A stretch of 62,000 bases of DNA from the NCBI GenBank assembly GCA_030141605.1, contig JAQGDQ010000200.1, positions 1-62,000 of the forward strand, in the 5' to 3' direction. Of this stretch, positions 11,689 through 22,856 are shown in pieces (position 1 is the stretch's first letter; the number at the start of each line of letters is the position of its first letter). Both the position numbers and the translations under genes were made by a program. The notes below the pieces were generated by a model. It had not been told where the DNA came from. It ran no database searches and saw only the letters and a program-made list of their open reading frames with translations. The DNA is from Tubiluchus corallicola. Lineage: Eukaryota; Priapulida; Priapulimorpha; Priapulimorphida; Tubiluchidae.

Positions 11689-12269
11689 GCTAGAATTTAC
11701 AGTTACTGCAGACAGCTGAGGGACATAGGTTACGTTCATATAGAGAATGGGTTTAAAGCATTTTTATCAAGACATAATCTACATGTCAAAGTTGCAACAT
11801 GACGTGGCCCTGTAGAGTAGAAGGGTCGATAGATGGGGCGAAAACTGCAGATTAGAGCTTTTTTGAAACTCATTTGTGCTAAATGTTTGAAAATAAAAGT
11901 TAAAGGAATTGAACTACTTCGTACATTAAGAAAATGGCTTATTAGGGTCATAGATAAACTTTCTTTTCTGATAACTGGGACTTGCCGTTGAACTACCGTT
12001 TGGTATTAAAATTATAACAGTGCCTAGTTCGTTTCTAGTAGTTGGAAAACTAATTCAGCATTTTGTTCATCCTTGTGTAATGATCCACCTAATTAGTAAT
12101 TAATACCGTACAGCAGCTTACCTTGCCCTTGAGTGACCATTGGCCTTAATTGTGTTTGAATTAGATGACGCAGTTTGACCCTGGTTCTACATTGCCCTGG
12201 GCATTTATGAAGAATGTAACAGCCATGGAAAGTGAAATATCTCAGCAAAGTTGCTGCATGACTGATTTA
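11689..12269. other. Non-coding DNA, nothing recognised
   Basis: The 71-codon minus-strand frame at 11736-11951 has no recognisable features. Confidence 0.3.
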
Positions 12270-12457
12270 AGTTGCTCGTAGATGACGTCATGAAATATCG
12301 CCGTCGGAACAGCATTGCAGAAAATTAGAAAATTAAAACAAACAAAAAATCCTTCCAACGCGAGTACGATATGTGCATAAAATTGCTATAAAGTAACATA
12401 ATTTCTTAAGGCAATTATTTTGAAACCTGCTAAGGTGCCACTTTTCTTGTCCTTTAA
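12270..12457. mobile_element. Family B element, right-end fragment
   Basis: Ends CTTTTCTTGTCCTTTAA and matches the right arm of the palindromic element at 35108-36169, including the GAGTACGATATGTGCAT phrase shared with 38265-38281. Carries TGACGTCA at 12283-12290. Confidence 0.65.
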
Positions 12458-12689
12458 CTAGCGTTACTGAGATTACACAAACATTGTCATGTGTGGGTAG
12501 ATTATGTCTGAAACAGTTTTTTTACCGTTTGCTTCGTTTAGAGTTATTTTAAAAACCATTCGATTGTAACTACATCGTCAAACGATTATTGCTTTGTTAT
12601 TAAAAGATTTGCTACTTAATTTTTTGTAGAACTTGATTTTCAAATGTTTTATTTCTCACAAACTTATAACAGTTCTTTTGATAAAACCC

Positions 12690-13327
12690 TTAAACGAAGG
12701 CAGGACGATTTTTCATGCACTACCCCATTTTCAAGTCCGATGAAAAATATACATTTTAACACAATTAGTACTGCAAAAGCGTTTCTGATAATTAAATAAT
12801 ATATTAATAATGGCAGGCGAGTTCGACTGTTGAAGACATCACAAATTAACATAATCTTCAACAGCAAAAATATTCTACGAGCGTGTTGCACGTGTTTGCG
12901 ATAGTGAAAATTGAAGTACAGTGCTACTGTAAGATATTCAGTGTGTTGTACTAAAACTAGGCAAGTTCTAAGATAAAAATTCAAATTTACCGCTGTACTC
13001 ACGCATAAGCTGTCGAACATATGTAGTTCGTCACAAACTAACACAATTGAATTGAGAGGTACAGCGCCTTTTTGTGCAATGTGCAATACAGGCGATAGTA
13101 ACCGTCTAACTAATGCGTTTCCGAAATGCAGGCGCGCCGGTCTAACTAGTGAATGGCGAACTGCATGTAACAGTGAAAAACTAGTGGCGCGAACGTAAAA
13201 TTGTGTTTGTGTGGTAATAATTCTTTCGCGTAAGTCATTTTTGAAAAAATAATATGTCTCCTTCCAATATTTTAAAGAATAGATTGTTTTGATCCACTGT
13301 TTAAGATCGGGTCCAGTTTTGCTTTAA
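12690..13327. mobile_element. Family C TTAA element, copy 2
   Basis: Bounded by TTAA at 12690 and at 13324. Left end TTAAACGAAGGCAGGACGAT, right end CCAGTTTTGCTTTAA. The minus-strand frame at 12664-13086 corresponds to that of copy 1 with a small in-frame deletion. Confidence 0.8.
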
Positions 13328-13693
13328 TTTTTCTTTTAACACATTAATTTAAGAGAAGTTCCTTATTTCTTTTACTACTCTGTGCAATTGTAAATTTTGC
13401 CAAAGTTAGATAAATAAACCGAGTTATGTTTACATACAGATTAACACCATAAAAACTTACGACAAATGAATGAAATATCTCTATTCTACACGCACGTTGT
13501 GTTTGCAGAACAGAAAAATTACAGGAAATTATTTTATTTCAATCGTTCAAGGTCGTTACGATAATTGACTTCATTCACCGAGGAGTTGGGTTGTTTGGAC
13601 TCACATTTCGAGACAGTAAAAATGAAATGCCTGATTTATTGGTGCCACTAGTTCCTGAGGGTTTAGTATTTTCCTCAAAACATAAACATAAAC
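13328..13693. other. Spacer between two family C copies
   Basis: AT-rich with no recognisable feature. The two neighbouring copies have the same orientation. Confidence 0.35.
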
Positions 13694-14313
13694 TGAAAGG
13701 AAGACAGGACGATTTTTAATATGCTACTTCATTTTGGAGTTCGACAAAAGTATACATTTTAGCACTATTAATGTTGCAAAAGCGTTTCTGATGATTAAAT
13801 AATAGATTAAAAAATTAATTAATGGCGGGCGAGCCCAACTATTTATGACATCACAAACTAACATAATTTTCAACAGCAAAAATATTGCACGAGCGTGTTG
13901 CACGTGTTTGCGAAAGCGAAAATTGAAGTACAGTGCTGCTGTGAAGAGATTCACTGTGTTGTACTAAAACTAGGCAAGTCTTAAGATAAAAATTCAAATT
14001 TCAAATTTACCGTTGTGCTAACACATGAACTGTCGAACGTGTGTAGTTCGTCACAAACTCACACAACTGAATTGAGAGGTACAGCGCCTTTTTTGTGCAA
14101 TGTGCAATACAGGCGATAGTGCCCGTCTAACTTACGAATGACGAAATGCATTTAGCAGCGAAGAACTAGTAGCGCGAACGTGAAATTGTGTTCGTGTGAA
14201 ATTAATTCTTTCACGTAAGTCATTTTTAAAAAAAAATGGATGTTTCCTTTCAATAGTTTAAAGAGTAGATTGATTTGACCTACAATTTATAATTGGGTCC
14301 GGTTCTGCTTTAA
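13694..14313. mobile_element. Family C TTAA element, copy 3
   Basis: Left end TGAAAGGAAGACAGGACGAT, right end GGTTCTGCTTTAA. Same orientation as copy 2. The minus-strand frame survives for 76 codons. Confidence 0.75.
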
Positions 14314-14949
14314 GTAACTTTGCCTTAAAACTTGATTTTAGTTTTTTCAAGAATTCTTGCTTCCTTTCTTTGTGTATAAACTCACACAATGTTTGTATGA
14401 TGATTGTATACGTTTGTGCACGTTTATGTATATATATTTTTATTTTATATTACTGCAACACCAATCAGAACCTTGTTATAAACGAGTTTTTGCTCAAATC
14501 CCGAATAATCATCTTTTCCTATTTCCCCTAGTGGTATTTAGGGTTCAGGCGGCAGATCGAGGCAAAAATTAATTTAACTCTTCCTCGTCAACAGCCAAGC
14601 TCTTCCCCACGGTTCCCATGCACCCCTCTTGAAAATTGAATTTTTGTAGTAGATAATAAAGTACATGTATAGTGATGCATTTATGTTAATTACGATACTT
14701 GTATGATACTTGATACTAACGATAATTTATTTTTCGATTATGTACGATCATTTTCATTTTTGAAAATTATTTATTTTATACAAACAAATTTCTTTATTTT
14801 GTGTGTTTATATAAACGTTTCCTTGTTATATTTTGTGTGTATGAATATATGTGCTGTATCTGTATTTAACGGTACGAAATAAAGGAATAATTATAATAAA
14901 TTTTCGCCCCCCGTTCCTCCCGGTGGGCCCGATTCGAAAAATAAACCCC
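14314..14949. other. AT-rich DNA, possibly an old retroelement tail
   Basis: No coding content recognised. An AATAAAGG motif near 14878 followed by an abrupt C-rich stretch (14905-14940) suggests a 3' retroelement end next to the transposase remnant, but this is weak. Confidence 0.25.
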
Positions 14950-15685
14950 CAATGGCACGAAACAAAATCGAGACATTTTATTTGATATATAGATCGCCGC
15001 AAACATTTCGTGTTTCAGGAAAATTAAACAAACACAATGTAAGGATCTGGGGATCAGAACACCCCCATGTGACTACGGAGCTTCAACAGGATAGTCCAAA
15101 AGCGAATGCTTGGTGTGGAATTATGTGCAATCGAATAATTGGTCCATTTTTCTTCCACGAAGCATCAATTACTGTGACCTTGACCTTTTGACCGAATATG
15201 TGGCACCAGAACTGAATGACTTTCAACCAACCATCATTTACCAGCAAGATGGTGCACCACCACATTGGGGACTGCATGTTCGTCAGTTCCTCAATCAAAC
15301 ATTTCCAGACCGGTGGATTGGCAGGGATGGGTCAATTCCATGGCCACCACGTTCATCGGATATCCCTTGGGCTTCTTTCTATGGGGTTATGCGAAAGATA
15401 TCGTGTGTCGAACAAAAATACTGGACATTAGTGACTTGAAGCAAAGGATTTCTGATGCCATCGCCACCATTGATGAGGCTATGCTACAGCGAGCATGGCA
15501 AGAAATCGTGTACCGTCTTGATGTGCTTCGGGCAACTAATGGTGCCCATATAGAGGTTTATTAAATGAGTTAAAAAAACTTTGACAACCACTGATTACAT
15601 TAGAACAAATCTAGTTAACAAATTTTGTCAACTGCCTTTGTAATAAGTTTTTAAAGTTGTAAAGAGACTTTATAGACACACTGTA
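14950..15685 (+). pseudogene. Frameshifted IS630/Tc1-mariner transposase with its 3' terminal repeat
   Basis: Three successive frames give parts of one DDE transposase. First frame (to about 15175): RVSGKLNKHNVRIWGSE and IIGPFFFHEASIT. Second frame (to about 15362): LLTEYVAPELNDF, then YQQDGAPPHW with the second catalytic Asp, then RWIGRDGSIPWPPRSSD. Third frame (to the TAA at 15562-15564): GFFLWGYAKDIVCRTK, then LDVLRATNGAHIEVY. These phrases are typical of a transposase common in insect and other invertebrate genomes. The N-terminal DNA-binding domain and first catalytic Asp are missing, and two frameshifts separate the parts. The 3' end TAAAGAGACTTTATAGACAC then TGTA (to 15685) fits a terminal repeat next to a TA site. 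Dead and 5'-truncated. Confidence 0.85.
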
Positions 15686-15789
15686 TATGTGTGTATTGTT
15701 ATATTTATAACATACTACCGAAATTAATTATACAGATATTATAGTTAGTCTTCTACATGCATTACAGTGAACTAATTAACTGTAGTTAA

Positions 15790-16031
15790 TTACCTATCTG
15801 CAGCTTGTGTTGATTTCATTTGAAATTGAAAATGTGGCCTCATTGTACATCCTGGGTCTTCAGGAACAATGAAAATTTCTATAATTTCTGCTGCGCGCTG
15901 TTCATATACAGCAACTCTTGGCTAGAATATCACTCACCAGAGATTTTCATCAGAAAATTTTTGAAACACTAACTCCTCTTTTTCACAGACGTCCATTTCA
16001 CTAGTTTCATCATTTGGTCTGCCTGCAAATA
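15790..16031 (-). pseudogene. Unidentified decayed coding sequence
   Basis: On the minus strand, 15930-16027 reads GRPNDETSEMDVCEKEELVF and then a stop inside a donor-like GTGAGT. In another frame, 15790-15915 reads RVAVYEQRAAEIIEIFIVPE followed by DPGCTMRPHFQFQ, to a stop. Composition looks protein-coding, but I do not recognise the family. It is cut at 16031 by the TA-flanked Tigger-type end. It could be two exons of a real gene, with the GTGAGT as donor, or an old transposon gene. Confidence 0.35.
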
Positions 16032-16330
16032 CAGTAGTACCTCTGTTTTCGTTCCTAAAAGGTGTTTGAAAACCGATTTGGCTGAGTACTGAATCATTTA
16101 TTCTCATAAGAAATAATGTAATCCGTTCTCAAGTACCAAATGGACTGTAAAATATTACTAAAACACAGTATCTGCCAAGCAGAATTCATTGTTCAAAAAC
16201 GATGATATCGTCGATTTCGGTATGCGTACATCGCCGCAAGATCGGAAACACGAACTCCATTCTCATGTGTTGCTATGATTTCTTTCTTTAGTTCTATAGT
16301 CGCTCTCGTAATTTTTCGTTTTCCTTTGTC
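16032..16330 (-). pseudogene. Tigger/pogo-type element remnant with CENP-B N-terminal helix-turn-helix
   Basis: Minus-strand translation of 16204-16330 gives KGKRKITRATIELKKEIIAT followed by HENGVRVSDLAAMY, the psq/CENP-B-type DNA-binding helix-turn-helix of Tigger transposases. It then runs to a stop, with no DDE domain before a terminus at 16032 (CAGTAGTACCTCTGTTTTCG next to TA). This is therefore an internally deleted pogo-superfamily element. The 5' end is not clear. Confidence 0.6.
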
Positions 16331-16516
16331 ACCGTATCTGTATCTGTATGCCTTTGTCACCTGTATCTGTTTGCCTGTATCTGATTAGTGAATCTTTCTG
16401 CTGTTCAATATTCGCACGCCTTTTTATCTTTAGTTTCCTAGATTACAGTCCTGATGACTTCGACTCTTATGGGTTTTTCTTGATACCAAAATAACGCAAG
16501 TGCGAAATTGTTTAAA

Positions 16517-16640
16517 TTGAAGGAAAGGTCAACCCGACTGGGAGGTCTTACTTCTATGTTCGTGAAAAATGTTAGAAGGATTTAGTAATAAAACTGCAAT
16601 TAGTGCCTCGTGTATAACTAGCAAAATCACTTTAAAGTCG
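16517..16640. mobile_element. Family A TTAA element, 5' fragment
   Basis: Begins TTGAAGGAAAGGTCAACC and follows the left part of the copy at 58333-58849 (TTAGAAGGATTTAGTAAT, GCGATC). Truncated on the right, close to the LINE remnant that follows. Confidence 0.55.
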
Positions 16641-16720
16641 CGATCAAAACAGTAACACAGTAAAACAGTAAAAGAAACCCAACACACTGAGAGACTTTCT
16701 CTTTCCTCTAATCCTACCAT

Positions 16721-17090
16721 TGGAATTCTCTACCATTACAGATTAAACAAATCAAGTCCCTATCAGCATTTAAAACAAAATTAAAATCACTAATATTAAC
16801 CAGATATGAAATAGCATCACACCAGCAATAACATACACTAATTCAGAATTTATATATCCACGGCCATATTAATTAAATCATAATTTTGTCATTTTTTGTG
16901 CACAGTTGTAGATATGTTTGATTTTATTCGTCGTTATTTTCCATTACTACACAGTAGTTTAGATTGCACTGACGCAATTTGCCGTTAGCAGTGTAAGTTT
17001 TTATTAACTAACACTGATTGATCATCTCTGTAAAGTTTTTATCAGTGATTATCAATGTATTAAAATGGCAAATAAAGATTAAAGAAAAAA
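16721..17090 (+). pseudogene. LINE 3' end: RT C-terminal remnant and tail
   Basis: 16721-16831 reads WNSLPLQIKQIKSLSAFKTK followed by LKSLILTRYE and a stop, the WNSLP...FK C-terminal motif common in CR1/L2/Jockey-like ORF2 proteins. The 3' tail ends with AATAAAGATTAAAG near 17070-17085. 5'-truncated. Confidence 0.6.
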
Positions 17091-17107
17091 CTTACTACCT
17101 ATTAAAA

Positions 17108-17169
17108 TGTTGTGCGCTTGGCGCCCTGTAGGCAACTGTCTCATTTGCCTAAGAGCATAGCTGGCCCTG
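17108..17169. mobile_element. hAT-type terminal fragment
   Basis: GCGCCCTGTAGGCAACTG with CATTTGCCTAAGAGC and the ending AGCTGGCCCTG resembles hAT-type right ends. The other end is missing. Confidence 0.35.
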
Positions 17170-17476
17170 TTTAGGTTGCTCGCATTATTTTGCCCATTTT
17201 TGCCCATCGCATTTGTTCAACGAGTGGCATTGATCACGGTTAAAGACAGTTCCTTCTCGAAAATCCGGTTTTAAATGTATATGAGTAATAAACAAACGTA
17301 TAGGGGCAGTGTTTACTAGGCGAGGCGTGACGTAGGGGCAGTGAGGTAGATAGCATACCTTTCGAATGAGCGTAGCTGTTTTTGAAGGGAATACATTGCT
17401 TTAGTTTAACGTGCAAGTTTTGTGGGGACTTTTTGAGTAAAGGAAAATTCGATTAGAGTGATACTGTGGAACTACA
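17170..17476 (+). promoter_or_regulatory. Possible 5' UTR/promoter region of the SLC6 gene
   Basis: Lies upstream of the candidate first coding exon. No TATA box is convincing. Assignment depends entirely on that exon being real. Confidence 0.2.
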
Positions 17477-17497
17477 ATGCCACAATCGAAGTCATAC
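17477..17497 (+). CDS. Candidate first coding exon of the SLC6 transporter (MPQSKSY)
   Basis: ATG CCA CAA TCG AAG TCA TAC is followed directly by the consensus donor GTAAGT. It is phase 0, as required to join the first supported SLC6 exon at 31078, which opens in phase 0 without a start codon. The predicted N-terminus would be [19 protein letters not shown]. This would make intron 1 13.6 kb. Other ATG-donor combinations exist (for example in the 82-bp array), so this is an inference. Confidence 0.4.
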
Positions 17498-19215
17498 GTA
17501 AGTTATTTTCTTTTCACAAAGTTGACTGATTGTTTGTAAACACCGCCGGTTAATTAAGCAGCCCAGGGCGGCTGTTAAGAAAATCATCGGCGCTCCCACT
17601 TCTACATCTCGTAGCTCTATATTTATGATCCCGCGTTGTTATATTGATTTTTTATTTGATCACTGTACTGAAACGATGCTATTAGCTTTTGAAATATAGC
17701 AAGTATTAATTTTTGCATATTGTAATTCTATGTACTAACTGAAGGTGTTTTTGAATATTATATCCGTAAGTTCTAATTAAGGCGGTAAGATGAGAGCGAA
17801 GAAACAGAATTCTAGATTGACAAAATCAATTTTATCGATCAGTGATAAAATATTTCGTTTATTAATCGAAACAGCAACTCGTCTGAGTGGCAAATTTTAC
17901 GTTATAATTATTACAACTATTGACTAGTCTATTCCATAGGAAAAAAGCTATGCTCTTGAATGCATGTAAGTCTATATTAATTAACGAATATATGTATGCT
18001 TTAAAAAGGGAAGGTAATTAGAACAAAAGTTCACTGCTATCATTACAATATAAACGCAACCATTTTTTTATTTTATTACGAAAGCACCAAACAACAATAC
18101 AATATAGCAAAATACATTATGATAAAATGGTATACATACCTACATGAATTTCATAATAAAACTGACATGACATGATATCTATATAAATCGTTGTTTGCAT
18201 TATAGTGACAAGCATTACTTGTATGACTATAATGCAATTAATGGTGCTGGTGTTAGGGTGCAAAACAGGGAAGGTAAAAAATGATGGAATGATAGTGGAG
18301 AGTGCAGGAGATGGGAATTAGTAGGATTAGGTTAGTGAAATTATGTGAATGAGAATGAATATGATTGCTATTAGGGCATCGCAACAATATATCAATATTT
18401 ATGAACAGAAGTACCCTTATGTGCCAGTCTGTCAATTACTGTGAATCTGAACATGCGTCACATACTATACAAGCTTAACCTTTAATACGAATTTAAGAAT
18501 GAAGTTTTCAAACTCTTGTTGAATCTTGGTGGCGACGAAATTGACATATTAATGACGAAATTAACAAACTAGGCGAAAAGGGAACGGTGGAATTGAATTG
18601 TACAGCTTAGTTTGGTCCTCATTCCTAAGAGACGTTGCCTTTCAATGACTTTTTCACGTTACGCAAATATTTTTAGTTAGGGTCACGTGGTGTAAGACAA
18701 CACTCCATTGGAATGTGGATAGTAGTGGGTAACCTAGAGGTATAATGGCGTCAGTGTCCTTCAAAAAAATCTGCACCTACGTTTAAGCTACAAGGCAACG
18801 GTCAATTTGCATATATATGACAAATATCTAAACAAATTTTTTTACTTTGTAGTCCTTTCAAGCTGAAAAAAGCAAATTTGCATATATATGACAAATATCT
18901 AAACGAAATTTTTACTTTTTAGTCATTTCAAGCTGATGAGTCCAATGTACTTCAGTTAATTATACAAAACGCGCAAAATACGCCAAATTCATGAATTGAG
19001 ACGTTTCTGGGTTTCTTTAAACATTTTCAAAACACACATAATTTGAACAGTTCTGTGAGAAAAATGCACGACTAACTGGGCAATTACCTTGTAAAGCTTT
19101 ATAGGACTTCGTTACATACTAATTGTACGTTAACAGAGGTTTTTACTGGCGTCCTAGTCTAATTGTTGTCACGAGTCGTAAATGCGTGCGTGTAATAGTA
19201 AAACAGGTTAATTAA
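17498..19215. other. AT-rich DNA with a 70-bp duplication
   Basis: No exon recognised. Around 18803-18945 a 70-bp segment containing ATTTGCATATATATGACAAA occurs twice in tandem. It would be intronic if the 17477 exon is used. Confidence 0.4.
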
Positions 19216-19953
19216 GGAACCTCTGGCTTGGAGCATATAACTACAGCACCCACAACAATGCACGTAAGTACTGAACTAGCAAAACCCACTGAATTAAGGA
19301 ACCTCTGGGTTGCAGCATATAACTACAGTACCCGCAACAATGCACGTAAGTACTGAACTAGCAAAAACCACTGAATTAAGGAACCTCTGGGTTGCAGCAT
19401 ATAACTACAGTACCCGCAACAATGCACGTAAGTACTGAACTAGCAAAAACCACTGAATTAAGGAACCTCTGGGTTGGAGCATATAACTACAGTACCCGCA
19501 ACAATGCACGTAAGTACTGAACTAGCAAAACCCACTGAATTAGGGAACCTCTGGGTTGGAGCATATAACTACAGTACCCGCAACAATGCACGTAAGTACT
19601 GAACTAGCAAAACCCACTGAATTAGGGAACCTCTGGGTTGGAGCATATAACTACAGTACCCGCAACAATGCACGTAAGTACTGAACTAGCAAAACCCACT
19701 GAATTAGGGAACCTCTGGGTTGGAGCATATAACTACAGTACCCGCAACAATGCACGTAAGTACTGAACTAGCAAAACCCACTGAATTAGGGAACCTCTGG
19801 GTTGGAGCATATAACTACAGTACCCGCAACAATGCACGTAAGTACTGAACTAGCAAAACCCACTGAATTAGGGAACCTCTGGGTTGGAGCATATAACTAC
19901 AGTACCCACAACAATGCACGCAAGTACTGAACTAGCAAAAACCACTGAACAAT
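19216..19953. repeat. 82-bp minisatellite, nine copies
   Basis: Units begin at 19216, 19298, 19380, 19462, 19544, 19626, 19708, 19790 and 19872. Each contains AACAATGCACGTAAGTACTG except the last (CGCAAGT) and has few other differences (cttggagc/gttgcagc/gttggagc). Confidence 0.95.
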
Positions 19954-20081
19954 CTAGTCGTGACCCTGATTCTGGCTTTAGAACGGTGCGAATTTACAAG
20001 GCTTTAGCACTTCCTTATGTATTACAAACAGCCAAGGCTGAGAGCGATCAGAATCTTAGACTTAATTTAACAGTTGAATAA
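19954..20081 (+). pseudogene. Possible retroelement coding scrap
   Basis: Open frame SRDPDSGFRTVRIYKALALP continuing to a stop at 20081. The RIYKALALPYVL phrase recalls the IYxxLxLPxLLYG segment of some LINE reverse transcriptases, but the sequence diverges immediately after. Weak. Confidence 0.25.
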
Positions 20082-20877
20082 TTTGTAAACTTATAGTTAA
20101 AGAACTTTTCCATTCATTTCTCGCGTTTAACTTTCGCTCTAATCAACATTTTTGCTGGTTTGTAAACAATGCATTAACAATTTCAAACTTTAAGATGCGA
20201 CAGAGGCAGAAAAACAAACAAGCGACACACATCTGCACATCAAAAGTAAACAAAGAGAGCAAAAACAACAAAGCAGATCTAAATGTTGTGTTTTTTTCTA
20301 GAATTCATTATCGAATTTCTCATTTTATCCACTTGAATACATTTCCTGAAACACCTGAAACAAATTTCACACTTATAAACATTTCTTCTCTTTCATCAGC
20401 CCGGAAAAGTTCGACTCATCCACCCATGTTTGGGGGTGGCATTCTGGAAAAAAATGCGGGAGCAATATTTGTTATAGCTGATAGTTTAAGGGGAAAAATC
20501 GAGTATTCACTGAATTTTACGTTATTTTTGAGGTTTCTAAACCACTGGTGCGTGTTAGTGATCTTTAGAAGTAACTTAATTGAGTTTTGAACTTTGATAA
20601 ACGAACATCCAGTGTGTTTTAATACTTCGAACTAATTTATCGTTTTCCTTTGCGAGAACTTTCGAAAGCTATAAAGAGTTTTAAGGACACCTCCAAAAAG
20701 TACTTACAACAAAATTTAGTAGATTTCTTTCAGTTAAAGCGAGTTTTATAAAGTCTTGATAACCCATTTTATGTGAAAACGTTAAACACATAATAAAGGT
20801 ATGTTCAGCTAGACAGACAACCGGATCTGGACAGAGTTGGAATATAAACAAGGAGAGTCAACACTTAACAGTCAGAA
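20082..20877. other. Non-coding DNA
   Basis: The 131-codon frame at 20195-20590 shows no domain, signal peptide or codon pattern that I would trust. Confidence 0.35.
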
Positions 20878-21138
20878 TCTGGCAATACTATTGTTCATTA
20901 TCATCCGGCAACACTGTTGTGCATTATCATCCGGCAACACTATTGCGCATTGATATCCGACAACACTACTGCACATTATCATCTGGCAACACTACTGCAC
21001 ATTATCATCCGGCAACACTACTGCACATTATCATCTGGCAACACTACTGCACATTATCATCCGGCAACACTATTGCGCATTATCATCCGGCAACACTACT
21101 GCACATTATCATCCGGCAACACTATTGCGCATTATCAT
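20878..21138. repeat. 26-bp minisatellite, about ten copies
   Basis: Unit CATCCGGCAACACTACTGCA plus CATTAT, with variants (TTGCG, TTGTG, TCTGG). Periodic frames over it are artefacts. Confidence 0.95.
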
Positions 21139-21469
21139 CACATAGAACCTTTTTCTGGGTTTGTGTCACAACTTAGTTGCTTATGGCGTAGTAAGGATTC
21201 CGTGTAAAAATTTCACCTTGTAGAACTTTGGCATAAGTTTTGAATAGTCACGAAGTTCACTAAGTTCAAGGACGAGTATTGTAGTTGGTAATAACCGCGG
21301 GTTAGACTCGAACTTGCATTATGCAGAGTCTAGTTCTCAGCTCTGTGTCTATGGCAAAGCTCTATCTATGGCAAAGCCGAGACATGTCACGTCTATATTG
21401 GTAAAAATTTGCTACGAGATCTTCTGTCTCAATGAAAACTTTAAGTCAATTAAACTTGAAACTGCTTTT

Positions 21470-21546
21470 GCCGCGTGGGTTGATGGGTCAATTGACCAGG
21501 CTGTGTGACCTTACACTACAAAGTTCTGGATTCAAATCCTAGTTGA
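21470..21546 (+). repeat. tRNA-like segment (possible SINE head)
   Basis: GGGTCAATTGACCAGGCTGT resembles an A box region, and TTCTGGATTCAAATCCTAG matches a B box (GGTTCRANYCC). No acceptor-stem pairing was checked. A tRNA-derived SINE is more likely than a working tRNA. Confidence 0.3.
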
Positions 21547-22094
21547 ATCTAAATTTTTGAGAACCTCTTTGCTTTCTAAGCTTGGCAATTGATTGAAGAT
21601 CGTTTATCTGAACAAACAAACAAGGTAGTAAGCAAACACGCAAACAAATTCGCAGCTACGTTGCTAGATATTTTGAAATCATTTTGCAAACTTATTATTA
21701 ATTTATCACTTGGAAATCTTAACTTTTGAAGTGAACTAGCTACGACAACCACTGAAAACACGATCCTAAGACTGACAACTCGAACTGGAAAGGAAATCAA
21801 CTTCGAAGAGTTTGCTAGGTCACAATAAAAGGACCGTCTTTTTGCTGGCTATTGTACCTAATTCATTTATTATTAGTCTGCACAAATCTAAGCTTTGGTG
21901 TCACTTTTAGGCTATCCGCATTCAGTTTTTTTCTTGTTAGGACACATTAGTCAATACTAAGCATTTTGGTATCAAGTTGCATCATGGGATATAGTGACGT
22001 CACAGACATATCTTTCGACATGTTACTTTCACTTTCAAATTACTTTCGTCTGTTTGGGTTGGTTTGTGAAAGCTATGGCAACAGACCAAGAATG
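21547..22094. other. Non-coding DNA
   Basis: No gene recognised. Contains a perfect TGACGTCA at 21995-22002, just upstream of the LINE remnant. Confidence 0.3.
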
Positions 22095-22502
22095 AAATAT
22101 TGTAAAACTTGCGTGGTTACAACTTTTAACAGGTCTTTCTCGAGATTACACGTATCAAAATTTTCATTTGCTAACAGAGTTGTAAACATTTGAAATGCTC
22201 TGGACTCTCGTGTAGTTCTCGCTACCAGTTTGTCGGTTTTCACTAAAAGATTAGCTAATGTTAATTTACTGCCCTATTGCAACTTTATCCGAAACATGTA
22301 ACACTGTCATTGGTGTAATTGGTTCTCTCCGAATCGTATTATTGCATAAAACGTGTTGTAGATAGTATATAATTCATATTTAGGTCATTTTATATTTATA
22401 TAAATTTTATTTTTGTGCATCTTTTTATAGGAAGAGCGTAAGTGCGCATGCGCCTGCTGATTCTTTCTTTTATAGCTATACAATTTTAATATATGTATAA
22501 AT
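22095..22502 (+). pseudogene. LINE 3' end: RT C-terminal remnant with an internal stop
   Basis: Frame from 22095 reads SRLHVSKFSFANRVVNI, then TGA where WNAL-type elements have TGG, then NALDSRVVLATSLSVFTKRL to a stop at 22299-22301. This is the RVVNxWNxLPxxVV...F C-terminal motif of many LINE ORF2 proteins. The tail ends in AATAAATAAAAAATAAAA near 22507. Confidence 0.6.
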
Positions 22503-22539
22503 GTGAAATAAATAAAAAATAAAAAAGGAAAACTTGTTA

Positions 22540-22623
22540 ACTTTCATAGGCAAGAAAATGCACATTTTGGACAGTAAATTAAAATGAGATTGAGTCTAAA
22601 CAATCGTCCGGTTTTCCTTTAAC
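22540..22623. mobile_element. Family D TTAA element, terminal fragment
   Basis: Inverted copy of the left end of the 46353 element (AGTCTAAACAATCGTCCGG, GGCAAGAAAATG), ending TTTTCCTTTAA. Confidence 0.6.
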
Positions 22624-22856
22624 GTTGAAATAACTTTTACGAACTTTACACCAGTTTGACTGAATTTGTCCCGTCTTATCACATATAGTTCTCGATCTGG
22701 CATCCAACTGTTGTTCGCAAACGAATAGAATTTAGCAACGTCTTCAAAATTTTTGTACAACCGTAGTTATGAAGCCATACGTGGGCTAGTTTGTGAAAAC
22801 TGATGAGTTTAGGATAAAGTAACGGTTTACTTTGTTAATAAAATTTATAGTAGTGG

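Noticed and set aside
20195-20590. 131-codon frame
   Set aside because: No recognisable domain or splice context, and it is AT-driven like other random frames here; kept only as a mention.
21470-21546. Functional tRNA gene
   Set aside because: A- and B-box-like motifs are present, but I could not confirm a cloverleaf with paired acceptor stem; a SINE remnant is more likely.
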